Position numbers and translations under genes: made by a program | In this document: positions 1-8,734 of the stretch, in pieces | How the letters are laid out: each line of letters starts with the position of its first letter | Position numbering within the stretch: position 1 is the stretch's first letter | The notes under the pieces: model-generated | Database searches by the model: none | Told to the model about the DNA's origin: nothing | Seen by the model: only the letters and a program-made list of their open reading frames with translations | Source of the DNA: Variovorax sp. RA8 | Lineage (GTDB): Bacteria; Pseudomonadota; Gammaproteobacteria; Burkholderiales; Burkholderiaceae_C | Direction: 5' to 3' | Assembly (NCBI RefSeq): GCF_901827175.1 | Contig: NZ_LR594662.1 | Coordinates: 2,108,001 to 2,172,000 of the forward strand | Length of the DNA: 64,000 nt

Positions 1-445
1 CGAAGAAGGCCTCCAGTTCCTCGGCGCGCTCGAACACGTCGTACTGCAACTCCAGGCGATGGCCGTCGGGGTCCTTGTAGTAGAGCGAGATCGTGGGGCC
101 GTGGTTGATGCTCCAGTAGGGCTGGATGTCCTGCGCGTGCAGGCGCCGGTAGGTGGCCATCAACTCGCCGAGCGAGGCATAGGTGAAAGCGATGTGCTCC
201 AGTCCGGTGTGCGCATCGCCTGCAGCCCCAAGCTCGGGCCGCGCGATCAGGCCGATGCGGTGATGCTCCTCGTCGTAGGTAAGGAAGCACACCATCGCGT
301 TCTCGAAGGCCGGCCTCGCTTCCAGCACCTTCAGATACCAGGCGCGCGAGCGTTCGAGCTCGGACACGCGCAGCACCACATGGGCCAGCTTCACGGGGCG
401 CACGGGCGTGGCCTGCGCGTCGGGCAGTCGTCGTGGGGCGTTCAT
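1..445 (-). CDS. VOC-family (glyoxalase/extradiol dioxygenase-like) protein, C-terminus cut by window edge
   Basis: The 148 visible residues form a vicinal-oxygen-chelate domain. A first beta strand carries KLAHVVLRV with a probable metal His, followed by a helix with RSRAWYLKVL, a second metal His in GLEHIAFTY, and DPDGHRLELQYD with a probable metal Glu. This H-H-E set is known from extradiol dioxygenases and glyoxalase-like proteins. The ATG at 445-443 overlaps the stop of the upstream fumarylacetoacetase-family gene as ATGA, so the two are translationally coupled. That pairing suggests ring cleavage or handling of a cleavage product in an aromatic or keto-acid pathway. The substrate cannot be read from sequence. 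The gene continues past the left edge. Confidence 0.85.
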   Translation of the reverse strand, partial: MNAPRRLPDAQATPVRPVKLAHVVLRVSELERSRAWYLKVLEARPAFENAMVCFLTYDEEHHRIGLIARPELGAAGDAHTGLEHIAFTYASLGELMATYRRLHAQDIQPYWSINHGPTISLYYKDPDGHRLELQYDVFERAEELEAFF

Positions 446-1323
446 GTCTTGTCTCCAGCAGGTTCGTGAATGACCAGGTTCTCGATTGCGCCGATCGATT
501 CGATCTCCACGCGCACCACGTCGCCGGTGCGCAGGTAGCGCGGCGGCGACATCAGCCCGCCGCAGCCGGCCGGACTGCCGGTGGACAGGACGTCGCCGGG
601 CTCCAGCGTGAAGGCGGTGGTGAGCTCGGCGATCATTTCGCCGATGCGATGGAGCATCTCGCCGGTGCTGCCGTCCTGCCTCAGCTCGCCGTTCACCCAG
701 GTGCGCAGGCGCAGCGCATGCGGATCGGCGATCTCGTCGCGCGTCACCAGCCAGGGGCCGAAGGGACCGTGGGTGTCGAAGGACTTGCCCAGCGTGTGGG
801 TGGGTGCGCGCAGCTGCCAGTCGCGCACGCTCAGGTCGTTGACGACCACGTAGCCGGCGATGACCGCGTCGGCTTCATCGGCGCGCACGTGGCGGCAGCG
901 TTGCCCGATCATCACTCCCAACTCGCCTTCGTAATCGAGTTGATCGGAGACCCGGGGCTTGTGCACCGGGTCATAAGGACCGGCGACACACGAGACCTGC
1001 TTGTTGAACCAGACCTGGCCTGTGGGGCGTGCAAGCCCGAGCCTGGCCGCTTCCTCGAGATGCGATGCGTAGTTGCCGCCCAGGCCCAGGAACTTGCGCG
1101 GCGCCGGCACGGGCGCGCACAGCTGCACCTGCGCCAGCGGCAGCCGCGGGCCGAGACGCGCGGCCTGCCGCACCCAGGCGAGGCCTTCGGCGCTGCGCTC
1201 CAGCAGTTCGCGCAGGCTCGCCGGCGCGCCGGGCAGGGCCGACACCTCGACGACGTCGTCCCCCTCGACCACGCCGTACTTCAGCGTGCCCTGGTGTTGG
1301 GGGCGGAAGGTGGCCAGCTTCAT
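442..1323 (-). CDS. Fumarylacetoacetate hydrolase-family protein
   Basis: This is a 293-residue FAH-fold enzyme, the usual length for the hydrolase/isomerase/decarboxylase group acting on keto-diacids from aromatic ring cleavage. Landmarks are GLGGNYASHLEE (about 80-91), the metal-binding block LDYEGELGVMIG (129-140, E132 and E134), NDLSVRDWQ (162-170, D163), GKSFDTHGPFGPW (179-191) and the late GDVLSTGSPAGCG. I chose the ATG at 1323 because the family begins with the MKLATF-type strand there. The open frame runs further upstream but only into sequence unlike the family. It overlaps the VOC gene by four bases and faces a divergent LysR gene, its likely regulator. Substrate unknown. Confidence 0.9.
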   Translation of the reverse strand: MKLATFRPQHQGTLKYGVVEGDDVVEVSALPGAPASLRELLERSAEGLAWVRQAARLGPRLPLAQVQLCAPVPAPRKFLGLGGNYASHLEEAARLGLARPTGQVWFNKQVSCVAGPYDPVHKPRVSDQLDYEGELGVMIGQRCRHVRADEADAVIAGYVVVNDLSVRDWQLRAPTHTLGKSFDTHGPFGPWLVTRDEIADPHALRLRTWVNGELRQDGSTGEMLHRIGEMIAELTTAFTLEPGDVLSTGSPAGCGGLMSPPRYLRTGDVVRVEIESIGAIENLVIHEPAGDKT

Positions 1324-1462
1324 CCTTTGTCTCCTTCGAATCCGAGGCTTTCGATGATGTGGATGGAACGGTGCGCCGACAATCGGGCCGCGAAGAACGC
1401 AACGTTCCACCGGGAGAACGCCGGGCCGGCGATCATCGCGGGCACAAGGAGACACCGAAGAC

Positions 1463-2353
1463 ATGGAAGACCTCAATGACCTGGTGTTCTTCGCCAGGGT
1501 GGTCGAGCACCAGGGCTTCTCGGCCGCGAGCCGGCAGCTGGGCGTGCCCAAGTCGCGCCTGAGCCGGCGCATCACGCTGCTGGAAGAGCGCCTGGGCGTG
1601 CGGCTGCTGCAGCGCAGTTCACGCCGGCTGGTGCTGACCTCGGTGGGCGAGCGCTTCTACGAACGCTGCCAGGCGATCGTGGCGCTGGGCGAGTCGGCGC
1701 ATGAGCTGATCCAGGAAGCGGTGGCGCAGCCGCAGGGGGTGCTGCGCGTGAGCTGCCCCCTTACGCTCGCGCAGTTCTGGCTCACGCCCTTGCTGCCGGC
1801 ATTCATGAAGGCACATCCCCGGGTGCGGCTGCTGCTCACGGTAAGCAACCGTCGCGTCGACCCGCTGGAGGAGCCGATGGATGTGGTGCTGCGCGTGCGC
1901 CGTCCGCCGTTCGATGATTCGAGCCTGGTGGTGCGTCCGCTCGGCCGCACGCACGACGTGCTGCTGGCCAGCCCCGCGCTGCTGCGCGAGCGGGGCATGC
2001 CGGAGGACGTGCCTGGACTCCAGGCGTGGCCGACGCTCTCGCTTCCGGCGGAGGGCGAGCGCCATGCGTGGCTGCTTCGCCGCGATGCCGATGCGGCCGA
2101 GCTGGTGCACGCGCCGCGGCTGGTCTGCGGCGACATGTTCGCGCTCAAGCGCGCGGCGCTCGAGGGTTTGGGGGTGGTGCTGCTCCCCGGGATCCTGTGC
2201 CGCGAAGAGCTGGGCGACGGGCGGCTGGTCCGCGTGCTGCCTGAATGGGGCTGTACCGAGAGCGAGATCCAGGCGGTCTTCCCGTCGAGGCGCGGCATGC
2301 TGCCGGCGGTGCGGGCGCTGGTGGACTTCCTGGCCGCGCATCCGGCGGGCTGA
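1463..2353 (+). CDS. LysR-family transcriptional regulator
   Basis: The 296 residues have an N-terminal winged helix (about 1-60), with the recognition region in SAASRQLGVPKSRLSRR and the LysR hallmark LLEERLGVRLLQRSSRRL. A periplasmic-binding-like effector domain follows from about residue 90. It is transcribed away from the FAH/VOC operon, and the 139 bp between them is the natural place for shared operator and promoter sites. LysR proteins usually control the divergent operon in response to a pathway metabolite. The CRG-like subgroup appearance (PKSRLSRRITLLEERLG) suggests a local regulator, but the effector is unknown. Confidence 0.92.
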   Translation: MEDLNDLVFFARVVEHQGFSAASRQLGVPKSRLSRRITLLEERLGVRLLQRSSRRLVLTSVGERFYERCQAIVALGESAHELIQEAVAQPQGVLRVSCPLTLAQFWLTPLLPAFMKAHPRVRLLLTVSNRRVDPLEEPMDVVLRVRRPPFDDSSLVVRPLGRTHDVLLASPALLRERGMPEDVPGLQAWPTLSLPAEGERHAWLLRRDADAAELVHAPRLVCGDMFALKRAALEGLGVVLLPGILCREELGDGRLVRVLPEWGCTESEIQAVFPSRRGMLPAVRALVDFLAAHPAG

Positions 2354-2461
2354 GCAGCGAGCGCATCGTCGACGCGCCGCCACGGCCGCCGGTGTCGCGG
2401 CGCCTGCGCAGACGTCCGATCTCGTGGGGCGGGGGCCCGGCGATCGGACGCTTCGGCTGCG

Positions 2462-2839
2462 TTACAGCGGCAACTGCTCGCCGCGGGCGGCGCCAAGCGC
2501 CTGGGCGCGAACCGTGGTGCGCTCGACGCTGCCGCCCGACATCCGCGCCACGCCTTGGCCGTAGCCTTCGGCATAGGGGTTGGCGCTGTGTGCAGCGGCG
2601 ACGGCCTCGCTGCGCACGCTGCCGCGGTCCATCGAAGTGACCAGGACAGGCGCGACGCGCGACGAGACGCCTTCCGCGTACGGGTTCTCGCTGCGTGCGG
2701 CGACGATGGCTTGTGTGCGCACGTCGGCACGGCTGTTGGCCGAGACCGGCGCATGCACGCCATGGTAGGTCTCGGCCTGTGCGCCGGCAGCGGCGAAGAG
2801 CGAGAAAGCGGCTGCGGCAATGATCTTCGAGGTGTTCAT
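2462..2839 (-). CDS. Small exported alanine-rich protein with a duplicated motif
   Basis: The protein has 125 residues with a clear Sec signal peptide (MNTSKIIAAAAFSLFAAAGAQA, cleavage after AQA at about 22). The mature part carries a duplicated unit, VAARSENPYAEGVSSRVAPV and VAAAHSANPYAEGYGQGVAR, so it arose by internal duplication. It resembles the short DUF4148-like exported proteins common in Burkholderiales, but I can name no function. The ATG at 2839 was chosen because it begins the signal peptide. A longer frame exists upstream but has no export signal. It lies convergent to the LysR gene and alone in its transcription unit. Confidence 0.75.
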   Translation of the reverse strand: MNTSKIIAAAAFSLFAAAGAQAETYHGVHAPVSANSRADVRTQAIVAARSENPYAEGVSSRVAPVLVTSMDRGSVRSEAVAAAHSANPYAEGYGQGVARMSGGSVERTTVRAQALGAARGEQLPL

Positions 2840-3022
2840 GTCAGTTCCTTCAAATGGATGGGATGTCGAATCGGTCGGGGGGATCGTCATTCCCGCCTTT
2901 CGAGCGGGTGTCGCTATTGCAGCGCGCCGATGTATCGACGATGTGTCGCCCCAGCCGGACTTTTGAACTGACGTGTAATCGCCAAGGCGACGAACACACT
3001 GGAATACAACTGCCGGTGCGCT

Positions 3023-4546
3023 CTACTCGAAGAGCGGCAGCAGCTTGAGCCGCTGAACCTTGCCCGAAGGCCCCCGCGGCAGCTCCTCCACGAAGCGGTA
3101 GTGCCCCGGCGCCTTGTAGCGCCCGAGCGCGCCCGCGCAGTACGCGCGCAGCTCCTCCTCGGTGCAGGCGGTGCCCTCGCGCAGGATCACGCAGACGCCG
3201 ATCTCCTGTCCGTAGTGGCGGTCGGGCACGCCCACGGCGGCCGCGTCGCGCACCGCGGGATGCGCGAGCAGCGCCTCGTCGATCTCGCGCGGCGCGATGT
3301 TCTCGCCGCCCTTGATGATCAGCTCCTTGATGCGTCCGGTGACGAAGAAGAAGCCGTCTGCATCGCGGTGCCCCAGGTCGCCGGTGCGCAGCCATCCGTC
3401 GGGCGTGAAGCTGGCGCGCGTGGCCTCGTCGTTCTTGTAGTAGCCGAGCATGACGTTGGGCCCGCGGATCGCAAGCTCGCCGGTGGTGCCGTCGGGCACT
3501 TCGGCGAGCTGCGCGTCGATCACACGTGCTTCGCACCCGGTGGCGCGGCCGACCGAGCCCAGCTTGCGCTTCGCAGGGTCCATGGGGTTGGAGAAGGAGG
3601 GCGCGGCGGTCTCGGTCAGGCCCATGGTCTCGACGATGCCGATGCCGAACATCCGCTCGAAGGCGCGGTGGTGCTCGGGTGGCAGCGCGGCGGAGGCCGA
3701 GCGGCAGAAGCGGATGCCGGCGGTCTGCGCCGCCGGCGGCTGCGGGCCTTCGAGCAGGTAGGAGATCATGGTCGGCACCACGTTGATCCAGCTGCACCGG
3801 GCCTGCGCGGCCTGTTCCCAGAAGCGGCCGGCGGAGAACTTCGGCGGCATCGCCAGGCTGCCACCGTGCGCGAGCGGTGCCAGCATCGTCACGGCAAAGG
3901 CGTTGATGTGATAGAGCGGCAGCACCGCGAGCACGCGATCGGCCGGGCCCAGGCCATGCTCGGTGCTGATGGCTTGCGCATTGGCTGCGAGGTTGCCCTG
4001 GCTCAGCATCACGCCCTTGGGCATGCCGGTGGTGCCGGAGGTGTACATCAGCAGGGCGATGTCCTCGGGCGCCGGGGCGGCATCTTCGCCGAAGGCGCCG
4101 ATGTGGGGCGCTTCGGCCTCACCCGGCAGGGCCGCGGCCTCGGGCTCGACCACCATCATCGATACCTGGCGCTCGATGCCCTGCAGCATGGCGCGCACGT
4201 GTTCTTCCCACTCGGGCGAAACGCACACCACGCGGCAGTCGGAATGCGCGAGCACATAGCGCATCTGCTCGGGCTGCGACAGCAGGTTGACGGGGTTCAC
4301 GCACAGCCCGGCATGCATCGCGCCCAGCAGCACGCGCAGGGTCTGCAGGCCGTTGGGCATGACGAGCGAGACGGTGTCGCCCGGCTTCGCGCCATGCTGG
4401 CGCAGCACCGCCGCGACGCTGCGGCATCCTTGCGCCAGCTCGGCGTAGTGCAGTGGCGCGCCGCCCTCGGTGGACAACGCGTAGATCGCCTCGGGCCGGC
4501 GCGCAGCCTGCTCCTCGATCAGGGCGCGAACGGTTGAGCCGCTCAC
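3023..4546 (-). CDS. sauT: AMP-forming acyl-CoA ligase, probable sulfoacetate-CoA ligase (SauT-like)
   Basis: This is a 507-residue ANL-superfamily ligase. The adenylate P-loop YTSGTTGMPKG sits at 168-178, the hinge-region GWLRTGDLG and GRIKELIIKGGENI lie in the C-terminal part, and the catalytic-lysine loop PRGPSGKVQRLKL is near the end. The GTG start at 4546 overlaps the aldehyde dehydrogenase stop as GTGA, so the two are coupled. In Cupriavidus necator, sulfoacetate is activated by a ligase of this class (SauT) and reduced by an acylating dehydrogenase (SauS). The coupled pair here, with xsc, pta and sulfite-oxidase genes in the same window, supports that role by inference. Another carboxylate substrate remains possible. 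Confidence 0.8.
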   Translation of the reverse strand: MSGSTVRALIEEQAARRPEAIYALSTEGGAPLHYAELAQGCRSVAAVLRQHGAKPGDTVSLVMPNGLQTLRVLLGAMHAGLCVNPVNLLSQPEQMRYVLAHSDCRVVCVSPEWEEHVRAMLQGIERQVSMMVVEPEAAALPGEAEAPHIGAFGEDAAPAPEDIALLMYTSGTTGMPKGVMLSQGNLAANAQAISTEHGLGPADRVLAVLPLYHINAFAVTMLAPLAHGGSLAMPPKFSAGRFWEQAAQARCSWINVVPTMISYLLEGPQPPAAQTAGIRFCRSASAALPPEHHRAFERMFGIGIVETMGLTETAAPSFSNPMDPAKRKLGSVGRATGCEARVIDAQLAEVPDGTTGELAIRGPNVMLGYYKNDEATRASFTPDGWLRTGDLGHRDADGFFFVTGRIKELIIKGGENIAPREIDEALLAHPAVRDAAAVGVPDRHYGQEIGVCVILREGTACTEEELRAYCAGALGRYKAPGHYRFVEELPRGPSGKVQRLKLLPLFE

Positions 4547-5988
4547 TCGGCACCATGCCTGGCGAAGAACTCGCCGAAGATCTCCTCCTGGCTCGGCACG
4601 CGCTCGGGAATCGGCCGCGACACGCGCGTGATGTTGAGGAAGTGCCGGTAGTTCATGTTGTCGGAGAAGTTGTTCTTGCCCCAGGTGCCGCAACCCATCG
4701 ACAGCGAGAAGGGCAGCCCGTTGTTGAAGCTGCCGCCGGTGGCGATGCAGTGCGCCTGATCGACGATCACCCGGGACACCTTCAGCGTCAGGCCCAGGCG
4801 CATCGCGCGCTCCGGCTCGGCGCTGTGCAGCCCCACCGAGTGGCCCGCACCCTCGTAGGCGTAGATGCGATCGACGATGGCAGCGGCTTCATCGAAGTCC
4901 TTCGCGGCATAGACGGCGAGCACGGGGCTCAGCTTCTCGCCCGAGTACGGATGCTCGTGGCCGACGCCGTCCTCGGCCACCATGAGGATGCGCGGATGGC
5001 GCTCGGCGATCGCGAGCCAGCCGGCGCGGCCCGCGGCGTCCTGCGCTGCCGCGCGTTCGGCGATCTCGCCTGCCGACTTGCCGATCACCGCGGCCGAGAG
5101 CTTGCCCTCGGGCCACATCAGCGACTGCAGGGTCTTCTTCTGCGCCGCATCGAGCATTACCGCGCCGCGCGCCTCGAGGGCGGCGATCATGGGCGCACGC
5201 ACCGCATCGACGACGATCAGGCTGTTCTCGGACGAGCAGCTGGTCGCGTTGTCGAAGGTCTTCGACAGCACGATGCGATCGGCCGCCAGCGCGGTGTCCG
5301 CAGTCTCGTCGACGATGCTGGCCACGTTGCCCGCGCCCACGCCGAAGGCCGGCGTGCCGCTTGCGTACGCAGCGCGCACGTTGGCCTGCGAGCCGGTAGC
5401 CACCACCAGGTCGCACAGGCGCATCAGCTCGCTCGTGGCCTGCTTGGTGACCGGGGAGGGCAGCAGTTGCACCAGGTCGCGCGGCGCACCGATGCGGTCG
5501 AACTGCGCATGGATGAATTCGATGAGGCGTGCGGCCGTCGACCAGCCCTTGGGGGAGGGCGCGACGATCACCGCGTTGCGCCCCTTGAGCGCGTTGATGA
5601 TCTTGTTGGCCGGCGTCGCGCCGGGATTGGTCGACGGTGTGACGGCGCACACCACGCCCACCGGGCGCGCGATCTCGACGATGCCGCGTGCCGGGTCTTC
5701 CGAGATCACGCCCACCGATCGCGCGCCGCGCAGGTCGCGCAGCAGGCCGAAGGTCTTGCGATGGTTCTTGCTGACCTTGTCTTCCACGTTGCCGATGCCC
5801 GTGTCGGCAACCGCCAGCTCGGCGAGCTCGCGGTTGCGCTTCGGCTCGATGATGGCCCAGCCGGCGGCGGCCACCGCCATGTCGACCTGTTCCTGCGACC
5901 AGGTTTCGTAGATGCGCTGGGCCGCGCGCGCGCGGGCCACGAGTTCGGCGATGGGGCCGGTAGCTTTGGGGGATGCTGAGTGTTCCAT
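4543..5988 (-). CDS. sauS: Acylating aldehyde dehydrogenase, probable sulfoacetaldehyde dehydrogenase (SauS-like)
   Basis: This is a 481-residue CoA-acylating aldehyde dehydrogenase. The catalytic cysteine is in FDNATSCSSENS (C251), NAD(P)-fold segments are PVGVVCAVTPSTNP and ATGSQANVRAAY, and there is a GVGAGNV stretch. The C-terminal GGSFNNGLPFSLSMGCGTWG resembles the AdhE/EutE/SauS group rather than ordinary ALDHs. The ATG at 5988 was chosen because a longer frame to 6102 would read through the intergenic hairpin repeat. In the sulfoacetate pathway this enzyme reduces sulfoacetyl-CoA to sulfoacetaldehyde, which Xsc then cleaves. Its tail overlaps the ligase gene. The specific substrate is inferred from gene company. 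Confidence 0.82.
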   Translation of the reverse strand: MEHSASPKATGPIAELVARARAAQRIYETWSQEQVDMAVAAAGWAIIEPKRNRELAELAVADTGIGNVEDKVSKNHRKTFGLLRDLRGARSVGVISEDPARGIVEIARPVGVVCAVTPSTNPGATPANKIINALKGRNAVIVAPSPKGWSTAARLIEFIHAQFDRIGAPRDLVQLLPSPVTKQATSELMRLCDLVVATGSQANVRAAYASGTPAFGVGAGNVASIVDETADTALAADRIVLSKTFDNATSCSSENSLIVVDAVRAPMIAALEARGAVMLDAAQKKTLQSLMWPEGKLSAAVIGKSAGEIAERAAAQDAAGRAGWLAIAERHPRILMVAEDGVGHEHPYSGEKLSPVLAVYAAKDFDEAAAIVDRIYAYEGAGHSVGLHSAEPERAMRLGLTLKVSRVIVDQAHCIATGGSFNNGLPFSLSMGCGTWGKNNFSDNMNYRHFLNITRVSRPIPERVPSQEEIFGEFFARHGAE

Positions 5989-6017
5989 GGGCGTCAATCG
6001 GGGTAGTTGCTTTCTCA

Positions 6018-6112
6018 TTCGGGGAACACCGCGGAACCGGCTTTGCCGGGCCGCTGGTGTTGCCCCCGGAGAGGGGGTGGGCGGCCACACGAAGTGGGCC
6101 AACCTGGGGGAG
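6018..6112. repeat. 95-bp hairpin-forming intergenic repeat, copy 1
   Basis: The block has a near-identical second copy at 24563-24656 in the same orientation. It contains two potential stem-loops. One joins AACACC to GGTGTT, with CCGG/CCGG and GCGG/CCGC pairing inside. The other is built on GGCCACAC/GTGGGCC. This copy lies between the Bug receptor stop and the sauS start, inside what is otherwise one operon, so it would be transcribed between the two reading frames. I recall similar elements as frequent intergenic repeats in Variovorax-type genomes, but that is memory and not a search. Confidence 0.85.
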
Positions 6113-6119
6113 AACTATT

Positions 6120-7130
6120 TCAGTCCACCTTGATGCTGGCTTCCTTGGCGAGCTTGCTCCAGCGAACCATCTCGGTCGACACCACCTTGCCGAGCTGCTC
6201 CGGCGTGCCGCCGACGCCTTCGCTGCCCTGGGCCAGCAGCTTGTCGCGGATCTCTGGCTCACGCACCACCGTGTTGACCACGCGGTTGAGCTTCTCGATC
6301 GCGGCCTTGGGCGTTTTCGAAGGCACGAACATGGCGTACCAGGAATCGACCTCGAAGTCGGCGATACCCGCCTCCTGCATGGTCGGCACGTCGGGGAAGG
6401 CGGCGCTGCGCTTGGTGGTGGAGACGGCGAGCGCCTTGAGTTTGCCGGCCTTGACGAACTGCGCCGCCGCGGGAATGGACACCCACAGCAGCGGTACCTG
6501 GCCGCCCATCACGTCGGTCACGGCCGGCCCGCCGCCGCGGTAGGGCACGTGCGTCATTTCGGTGCCGGTGCGCAGCTTGAACAGTTCGCCGGCCAGGTGG
6601 CCGGGCGAGCCGTTGCCCACCGTCGCGAAGGAGAGCGAGCCCGGCTTGGCCTTGGCCACCTTCACCAGCTCGGCCACGTTGTTGGCAGGGAAGTTGATGT
6701 TGGCCACCAGGATCTGCGGCAGCGAGGCCACCATCGCGACCGGCTCGAAGTCCTTCAGCGTGTCGAAGGGCAGCTTGGTGTAGATCGCCGGATTGATGGT
6801 GTGCGAGGAGAGCGTGAAGAGCACCGTGTAGCCGTCCGGCGCCGCCTTGGCCGCAATGTCCGTGCCGATCGAGCCCGCCGCGCCGCCGCGGTTGTCGATG
6901 AGCACCGGCTGGCCGAGCTGGGCCTGGAAGCGCTCCTGCACGATGCGCGCGATCACGTCGGTGCCGCCGCCGGGCGGGTAGGGGACGATGAACTTGATGG
7001 GCTTGTTCGGGTAGTCGGCGCCGTTGCTGCCGTTGCTCCCGCTACTGCCTTGTGCCTGCGCGGCGAGGGGCGCGGCGAGCGCAGCCGCCGTGAGGACCGC
7101 GGTGCGCAGCCAGGGGGCGAAACGATTCAT
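6120..7130 (-). CDS. TTT-family ('Bug') periplasmic substrate-binding receptor
   Basis: The 336 residues begin with a Sec signal peptide ending near LAAQAQG. Bug/TctC hallmarks follow: YPNKPIKFIVPYPPGGGTDVIAR, QPVLIDNRGGAAGSIG, AAPDGYTVLFT, a THVPYRGGGPAV loop and SALAVSTTKRS-type strands. These receptors bind small carboxylates or related anions in the periplasm for tripartite tricarboxylate transporters. No TctA or TctB membrane gene is present here, as is usual for orphan Bug genes. The ATG overlaps the IclR stop as ATGA, and sauS-sauT follow after a hairpin repeat, so sulfoacetate is a reasonable ligand guess but not proven. Confidence 0.9.
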   Translation of the reverse strand: MNRFAPWLRTAVLTAAALAAPLAAQAQGSSGSNGSNGADYPNKPIKFIVPYPPGGGTDVIARIVQERFQAQLGQPVLIDNRGGAAGSIGTDIAAKAAPDGYTVLFTLSSHTINPAIYTKLPFDTLKDFEPVAMVASLPQILVANINFPANNVAELVKVAKAKPGSLSFATVGNGSPGHLAGELFKLRTGTEMTHVPYRGGGPAVTDVMGGQVPLLWVSIPAAAQFVKAGKLKALAVSTTKRSAAFPDVPTMQEAGIADFEVDSWYAMFVPSKTPKAAIEKLNRVVNTVVREPEIRDKLLAQGSEGVGGTPEQLGKVVSTEMVRWSKLAKEASIKVD

Positions 7131-7924
7131 TCCAGTCTCCTTTTCTTGGGGGTCGTCGTCATCGGCCCCGGGCCAACCCGGTAGCCCAGCGTGGTGCTGG
7201 CATCGCGCGCGCAGGCCATGACCTGCTCGGCGAGCCCGCGTGCCTGGGTGCGCGCGAAGCGGATGGAGGGCACGCTCATGCCCAGGGCGGCAATCGCTTC
7301 GCCGCGCGCGTTGAAGACCGGCGCCCCCAGCCCGCAGACGCCGAGCCGCCATTCCTCGCGGTTCTCGGCGTAGCCACGGATGCGGGTGCGCTCGAGCTCG
7401 GCATGGAGCGCGTCGAAGACGGTGATGCTGTTGGGCGTGTGCGCAGCCAGCTGGCCGAGGCGCGCGCGCAGCGCGGCGGTGTCGAGCTGCGCCGCAGCCA
7501 GCAGCGCCTTGCCCGAAGCCACGCAATAGGCAGCAGCCCGGCCGCCGACCCGCGAGTAGGCCGCCACCGGCAACGGGCTGTCGAATTTGTCGAGGTAGAC
7601 GATCTCTGCGCCGTCGAGCACCGCGAGGTGGATGGTCTCGCCCGTGGCCTGCGCCAGCGCCGCGAGGTGCGGGCGCAGCAGCGCGCCGATGTCCGCCACC
7701 TCGGCCACCAGCGAGCCGAGCTCGAACAGGCGCAGGCTCGGCCGGTACGCGCTGGTCGTCGGGTCCTGCACCGCCCAGCCGCATTCCACCAGCGTCTGCA
7801 GCGTGCGGTGCGCATTGCTGCGCGCCATGCCGAAGGCCTGGGCCAGGTCGGTCACGCGGCAGTCGCGCTGCTGGCGCACCATCCATTCGAGGGCGGCTAG
7901 GCCCTTGGCGAGCGTGGAGTCCAA
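7127..7924 (-). CDS. IclR-family transcriptional regulator of the sauST-type operon
   Basis: The protein has 265 residues with an N-terminal winged HTH (about 5-65, including DLAQAFGMARSNAHRTLQTL) and a C-terminal IclR ligand domain with VASGKALLAA, GYAENREEW and a GAPVFNARGEAIAALGMS stretch. The start is a TTG at 7924: it is preceded by AGGA at a good distance, no ATG is better placed, and the first helix begins directly after it. It heads the operon with the Bug receptor, sauS and sauT genes, so it probably senses the pathway substrate or a CoA intermediate. A perfect inverted repeat lies just upstream. Confidence 0.9.
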   Translation of the reverse strand: MDSTLAKGLAALEWMVRQQRDCRVTDLAQAFGMARSNAHRTLQTLVECGWAVQDPTTSAYRPSLRLFELGSLVAEVADIGALLRPHLAALAQATGETIHLAVLDGAEIVYLDKFDSPLPVAAYSRVGGRAAAYCVASGKALLAAAQLDTAALRARLGQLAAHTPNSITVFDALHAELERTRIRGYAENREEWRLGVCGLGAPVFNARGEAIAALGMSVPSIRFARTQARGLAEQVMACARDASTTLGYRVGPGPMTTTPKKRRLE

Positions 7925-7940
7925 TGGGGTTCCTGGGTCT

Positions 7941-7963
7941 GATGTTCTAAATTATGGAACATC
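7941..7963. promoter_or_regulatory. Inverted-repeat operator candidate upstream of the IclR gene
   Basis: A perfect palindrome GATGTTC-N9-GAACATC lies 17 bp before the TTG start of the IclR gene. A third half site, GGAAC, follows at 7976-7980. Symmetric GTTC/GAAC-type sites near their own gene are typical for IclR regulators, so autoregulation is likely. This is inferred from position and symmetry only. Confidence 0.55.
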
Positions 7964-8189
7964 GTTCGCACATTTGGAACAACTCTATGTGTCGGAGCCG
8001 AGCCTGTCAACCGGGCTCCCCCTGAGCTTGAGGATTAATCACTGTGCAAAGCTTCTCGGAATCGGTGGATTTGTAAGTCGAAAGACCCTCTCTACGACCA
8101 AAGTCGCAATTGGAACTGCCGCAGAAGCGGGCACACTCGCGCGCTCGTCCGGCGACATCCGGGCCGAAAACGAACCGGAGGGATCGCAA

Positions 8190-8408
8190 ATGGAAATGAT
8201 GCATTGGCACTACTTGGGCGCCCTGGGAGGCGTGATCGGTATCGGCTGGCTGGTCGTGGTGCCGATGTATCGCGGCTGGAAGCCCTTGAACGAGCGCATG
8301 AGCGAGCGGGTGAGGGAGTCCACCACGCTGCTTGCCACGCTGGAGGATTCCGACCGTGGCCACGCCGGATCGCATCACTCGCGAACGTACGGCGTCAGCA
8401 TTCGCTGA
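8190..8408 (+). CDS. Small hypothetical membrane protein
   Basis: A 72-residue frame with GGAGG about 10 bases before its ATG. The N-terminal third is one hydrophobic segment (about residues 7-26, LGALGGVIGIGWLVVVPMYR). A charged, soluble tail ends in SHHSRTYGVSIR. I recognise no family. It lies between the divergent IclR operon and the pilus locus, with over 300 bp separating it from the first pilin, so a pilus role is not implied. The ribosome-binding site and the single membrane span argue it is real, but a shorter start at 8196 or 8199 is possible. Confidence 0.45.
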   Translation: MEMMHWHYLGALGGVIGIGWLVVVPMYRGWKPLNERMSERVRESTTLLATLEDSDRGHAGSHHSRTYGVSIR

Positions 8409-8734
8409 ACTCGCCGCTGCAGCGGCTCCGCCCTGACGGGCCTGCGCCCGATGCCCCGCGGGCGCCCATCTCTCCCCCTGCGCCTCTTCCATCGCGTCCG
8501 CCCGGCCCGCCCGTCGCGCCGGGGCTGCGCGCTGCGTGACCGATCCAGCCTGAATACTTAAGTAGGCGTTTTGTCATGACCGGCAGCCCTGCTGCCGCGG
8601 GCGATCTGTCCTGCGCAAGTCAGGACGTCACGCTCATGTAGACCTTTGTTTGCATATCTACAGTCATTCCCAAGGCAAGACATCGGCCGGTGAAACCGGC
8701 GGATGGGCTGTCGAGGAATGGCTTGGAGAGATGC
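8409..8734. other. Non-coding stretch upstream of the Tad pilus operon, with two inverted repeats
   Basis: No convincing gene is visible. Two perfect inverted repeats sit close together: CGGCAGC-CCT-GCTGCCG at 8581-8597 and GTCCTG-N7-CAGGAC at 8608-8626. The first could be a terminator stem (there is no T-tract after it) and the second an operator. As the only long gap before the pilin and cpaA genes, this is where the pilus operon promoter should lie. I could not pick a confident -35/-10 pair. Confidence 0.45.

Noticed and set aside
8395..8577. A 60-codon antisense frame before the pilus locus
   Set aside because: It is Gly/Arg-rich, has no ribosome-binding site and overlaps the end of the small membrane protein frame.
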